Positions 14,214 to 15,769 of a DNA stretch of 15,769 nt are shown piece after piece. Made by a program: the position numbers and the translations under genes. The notes beneath the pieces are model-generated. The model had not been told where the DNA came from. It searched no databases and saw only the letters and a list, made by a program, of their open reading frames with translations. How positions within the stretch are numbered: position 1 is the stretch's first letter; each line of letters begins with the position of its first letter. The stretch is from contig JADGHA010000043.1 in NCBI GenBank assembly GCA_019689695.1, positions 1 to 15,769 of the forward strand. The letters run 5' to 3'. Origin of the DNA: Micromonosporaceae bacterium. GTDB lineage: Bacteria > Actinomycetota > Actinomycetes > Mycobacteriales > Micromonosporaceae.

Positions 14214-14714
14214 TCAGCCGCCCGGTCCATCGCTGGCCAGAATGGCGGTGAGCTTGTCCAGGCCGTTCCGGGTGCCGACGGCGACCACCACGTCACCGGC
14301 CTCGAAGACGAAGTCCGGCTTCGGCGAGGGGATCACCTGGCTCTCGCGCAGCACCGCCACAATGGAGACGCCGGTGCGGGTGCGGGCCCGGGTGTGGCCC
14401 AGCGGGCGTCCCGCGTACGGGGAGCCTGGCGTGATCGGCACCTGCTCGGTGAGCAGCCCCGCGGCCTGCTGCCGAAGGTCGGCGAGCTGGCCGAGCATCA
14501 GCGAGGCGCCCAGGATGTCGGCGAGGGCGGCCGCCTCGTCGTCGGTCAGGGCGATCGACGCCGCGCAGGAGTCGGGGTCGTCCGGGTCGTACAGCACGAG
14601 GTCGCGCCGCCCGTTGCGGTGCGAGACCACGCCCAGCCGGCGGCCGGTCTCGGTGACCAGGTCGTGCCGCACGCCGATGCCCGGCAGCGTGGTCTGTTCC
14701 ACCCGTACTTGCAC
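14214..14714 (-). CDS. KhtT-like regulatory subunit of cation/proton antiporter (RCK_C domain)
   Basis: This 166-residue cytoplasmic protein matches KhtT in length and layout. The N-terminal half includes LPGIGVRHDLVTETGRRLGV and YDPDDPDSCAASIALTDDEA. The C-terminal half (about residues 85-162) is an RCK_C/TrkA-C domain with GVSIVAVLRESQVIPSPKPD and FEAGDVVVAVGTRNGLDKL. Such subunits bind a nucleotide or other ligand and gate the antiporter encoded next, here six bases downstream. The GTG start at 14714 has no ribosome site, but an extended -10 lies immediately upstream, so the mRNA is probably leaderless. The next in-frame GTG, four codons on, also lacks a ribosome site. The regulator/antiporter pairing is standard in actinobacteria. 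Confidence 0.9.
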   Translation of the reverse strand: MQVRVEQTTLPGIGVRHDLVTETGRRLGVVSHRNGRRDLVLYDPDDPDSCAASIALTDDEAAALADILGASLMLGQLADLRQQAAGLLTEQVPITPGSPYAGRPLGHTRARTRTGVSIVAVLRESQVIPSPKPDFVFEAGDVVVAVGTRNGLDKLTAILASDGPGG

Positions 14715-14720
14715 TGGGCA

Positions 14721-14729
14721 AGGTTAACA
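14721..14729 (-). promoter_or_regulatory. Extended -10 promoter giving a leaderless regulator/antiporter mRNA
   Basis: On the minus strand TGTTAACCT combines a TGn extension with TAACCT (14726-14721). Six bases separate it from the GTG at 14714, so transcription would begin on or next to the start codon. No good -35 is seen 17 bases upstream, which an extended -10 can tolerate. Confidence 0.5.
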
Positions 14730-14769
14730 AGGGGTGCAACCGGACGAGCATCCTGGGACTCTGGTCAGT

Positions 14770-15769
14770 GTGCGGCGCTTGTGCAGCGTGCTCGGCCTGA
14801 TGGCGGCGGTCGGGCTGCTCGCCGGGTGCGACGTGGGGAGCATCCGCCGGCCGGCGCCGCCACCGACTCCGCCCGCGACGCCGGCCGCCTCGTCCCGGCC
14901 GGCCGTCGTCGAGGTACGCCAGGTACGGCTGCCCGTCGCTCCCAGCTTCATCCTGCAGACATTGGCTTTTGTGGATAGTACGCGGGGGTATGCGCTCTAC
15001 GCCCGGTGTGGCGAGGACTCGGCGGGGAAACCCGGCTGCGAGGCGGCGCTGTTCGCCACGCTGGACGGCGGGCGGAGCTGGTCGGCGCGCCGGCACCCGC
15101 ACCCCTTCGCCACCAACCAGCAGCTGGTCGTCAACGACAACGGCGGCGTGATGCTCCTCGCCGATCCGTACGGCTGGTACCTGTCCCGCGACAACGGCCT
15201 CACCTTCCGCCGCACCGGGCCACCGGAGTCGCCACCGGTCGACTACTACACCGTCCACGGGGGCTTCCAGGTGTGGAATTCCGGCGCCGGGCCGGGCCGG
15301 GTGGTGGAGTACGTCGACCGGCAACGCCGGGAGCTGCCCGTCCAGCCGCCCCTGGGCGGTCGGGTGACCAGCGTCGAGTACGACGAGCAGGGGCGGCTGT
15401 GGGCGGCCGGCATCGCGGAGGACGGCCGCGCGGCGGCCGCGCTGTCCCGCGACCGAGGTCAAACCTGGCAGCGACAGGAGGTGCCGGGCCAGGCCGGCCG
15501 GCTGGAGTCGGTGTGGCTGGAGATCTCCGCCGGCGGAGGCGATGTGTGGCTGCTGGGACAGCCGGCCGCTGGCGCCTTCCCCAGCCTGTGGCGGTTCGAC
15601 GGCGGCCGGGGTTGGCGCCCACGTCCGGCGAGCGGGCATCCGGCCCGGGCGCTGGCGGTGGCGCCGGTGGGCGGCGGCGCACTCGCGGGCGCGCTACCCG
15701 ACGGCGCCGGGCTCGTCACGAGCAGGTACTGGGACACCGATTGGCCGTTGGCCGGAGCGCGCCTGAAGG
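14770..15769 (+). CDS. Secreted lipoprotein with Asp-box (BNR, sialidase-like) repeats, 3'-partial
   Basis: The frame is open to the end of the window (333 codons), so the C-terminus is missing. Residues 1-20 (MRRLCSVLGLMAAVGLLAGC) form a lipoprotein signal with lipobox LAGC; cleavage before Cys20 would leave a membrane-anchored exported protein. A Pro/Ala-rich tether follows to about residue 50. At least three Asp-box motifs are visible: TLDGGRSW, SRDNGLTF and the canonical SRDRGQTW, each at a turn of a probable beta-propeller, as in sialidases and photosynthesis-assembly-type propellers. Asp boxes mark the fold, not an enzyme activity, and no catalytic set can be confirmed. GTG 14770 gives a normal-length signal peptide; GTG 14734 would add 12 residues. 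The gene is divergent from the antiporter regulator. Confidence 0.82.
   Translation, partial: MRRLCSVLGLMAAVGLLAGCDVGSIRRPAPPPTPPATPAASSRPAVVEVRQVRLPVAPSFILQTLAFVDSTRGYALYARCGEDSAGKPGCEAALFATLDGGRSWSARRHPHPFATNQQLVVNDNGGVMLLADPYGWYLSRDNGLTFRRTGPPESPPVDYYTVHGGFQVWNSGAGPGRVVEYVDRQRRELPVQPPLGGRVTSVEYDEQGRLWAAGIAEDGRAAAALSRDRGQTWQRQEVPGQAGRLESVWLEISAGGGDVWLLGQPAAGAFPSLWRFDGGRGWRPRPASGHPARALAVAPVGGGALAGALPDGAGLVTSRYWDTDWPLAGARLK

Overview
The window is very GC-rich (over 70% by eye), with GTG and TTG starts, GC-ending codons and a dnaK-grpE-dnaJ-hspR operon behind an HspR-type operator. This indicates a high-GC actinomycete. A Micromonosporaceae-like organism fits the style of the proteins, but the genus cannot be fixed by reading alone. 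The window looks like one assembly contig: bases 1-29 match a Nextera (Tn5) sequencing adapter, and the genes at both ends are cut.

Layout. (a) 30-2598, minus strand: bkdA-bkdB-bkdC, tightly packed genes for the E1 alpha, E1 beta and lipoyl E2 subunits of a 2-oxoacid dehydrogenase, most likely the branched-chain type; E2 is truncated at the adapter. (b) 2599-3122: a 524-base non-coding stretch with a terminator-like hairpin and four further perfect inverted repeats, two of them AT-rich and back to back. (c) 3123-7386, minus strand: two large dynamin-like GTPases and a small four-helix membrane protein, joined by 4-base stop/start overlaps. (d) 7387-7656: divergent promoter region with a -35/-10 pair for dnaK and an HspR inverted repeat. 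(e) 7657-12345, plus strand: dnaK, grpE, dnaJ, hspR, the DnaK chaperone machine and its autoregulating repressor. (f) 12351-12378: a strong hairpin between convergent genes. (g) 12385-12816, minus strand: a soluble conserved protein of unknown function. (h) 12969-14714, minus strand: a CPA2 cation/proton antiporter and its KhtT-like regulatory subunit, probably from a leaderless promoter. (i) 14770-end, plus strand: a divergent lipoprotein with Asp-box (BNR) repeats, cut by the contig end.

Most of this is conserved actinobacterial chromosome. I see no prophage, transposon, CRISPR array, toxin-antitoxin pair or biosynthetic cluster. The points most worth following are the dynamin-like pair with its coupled membrane protein, the long repeat-bearing N-terminal arm of GrpE, the hairpin between dnaK and grpE, the inverted-repeat cluster upstream of the bkd genes, and the adapter remnant, which is a data-quality problem and not biology.
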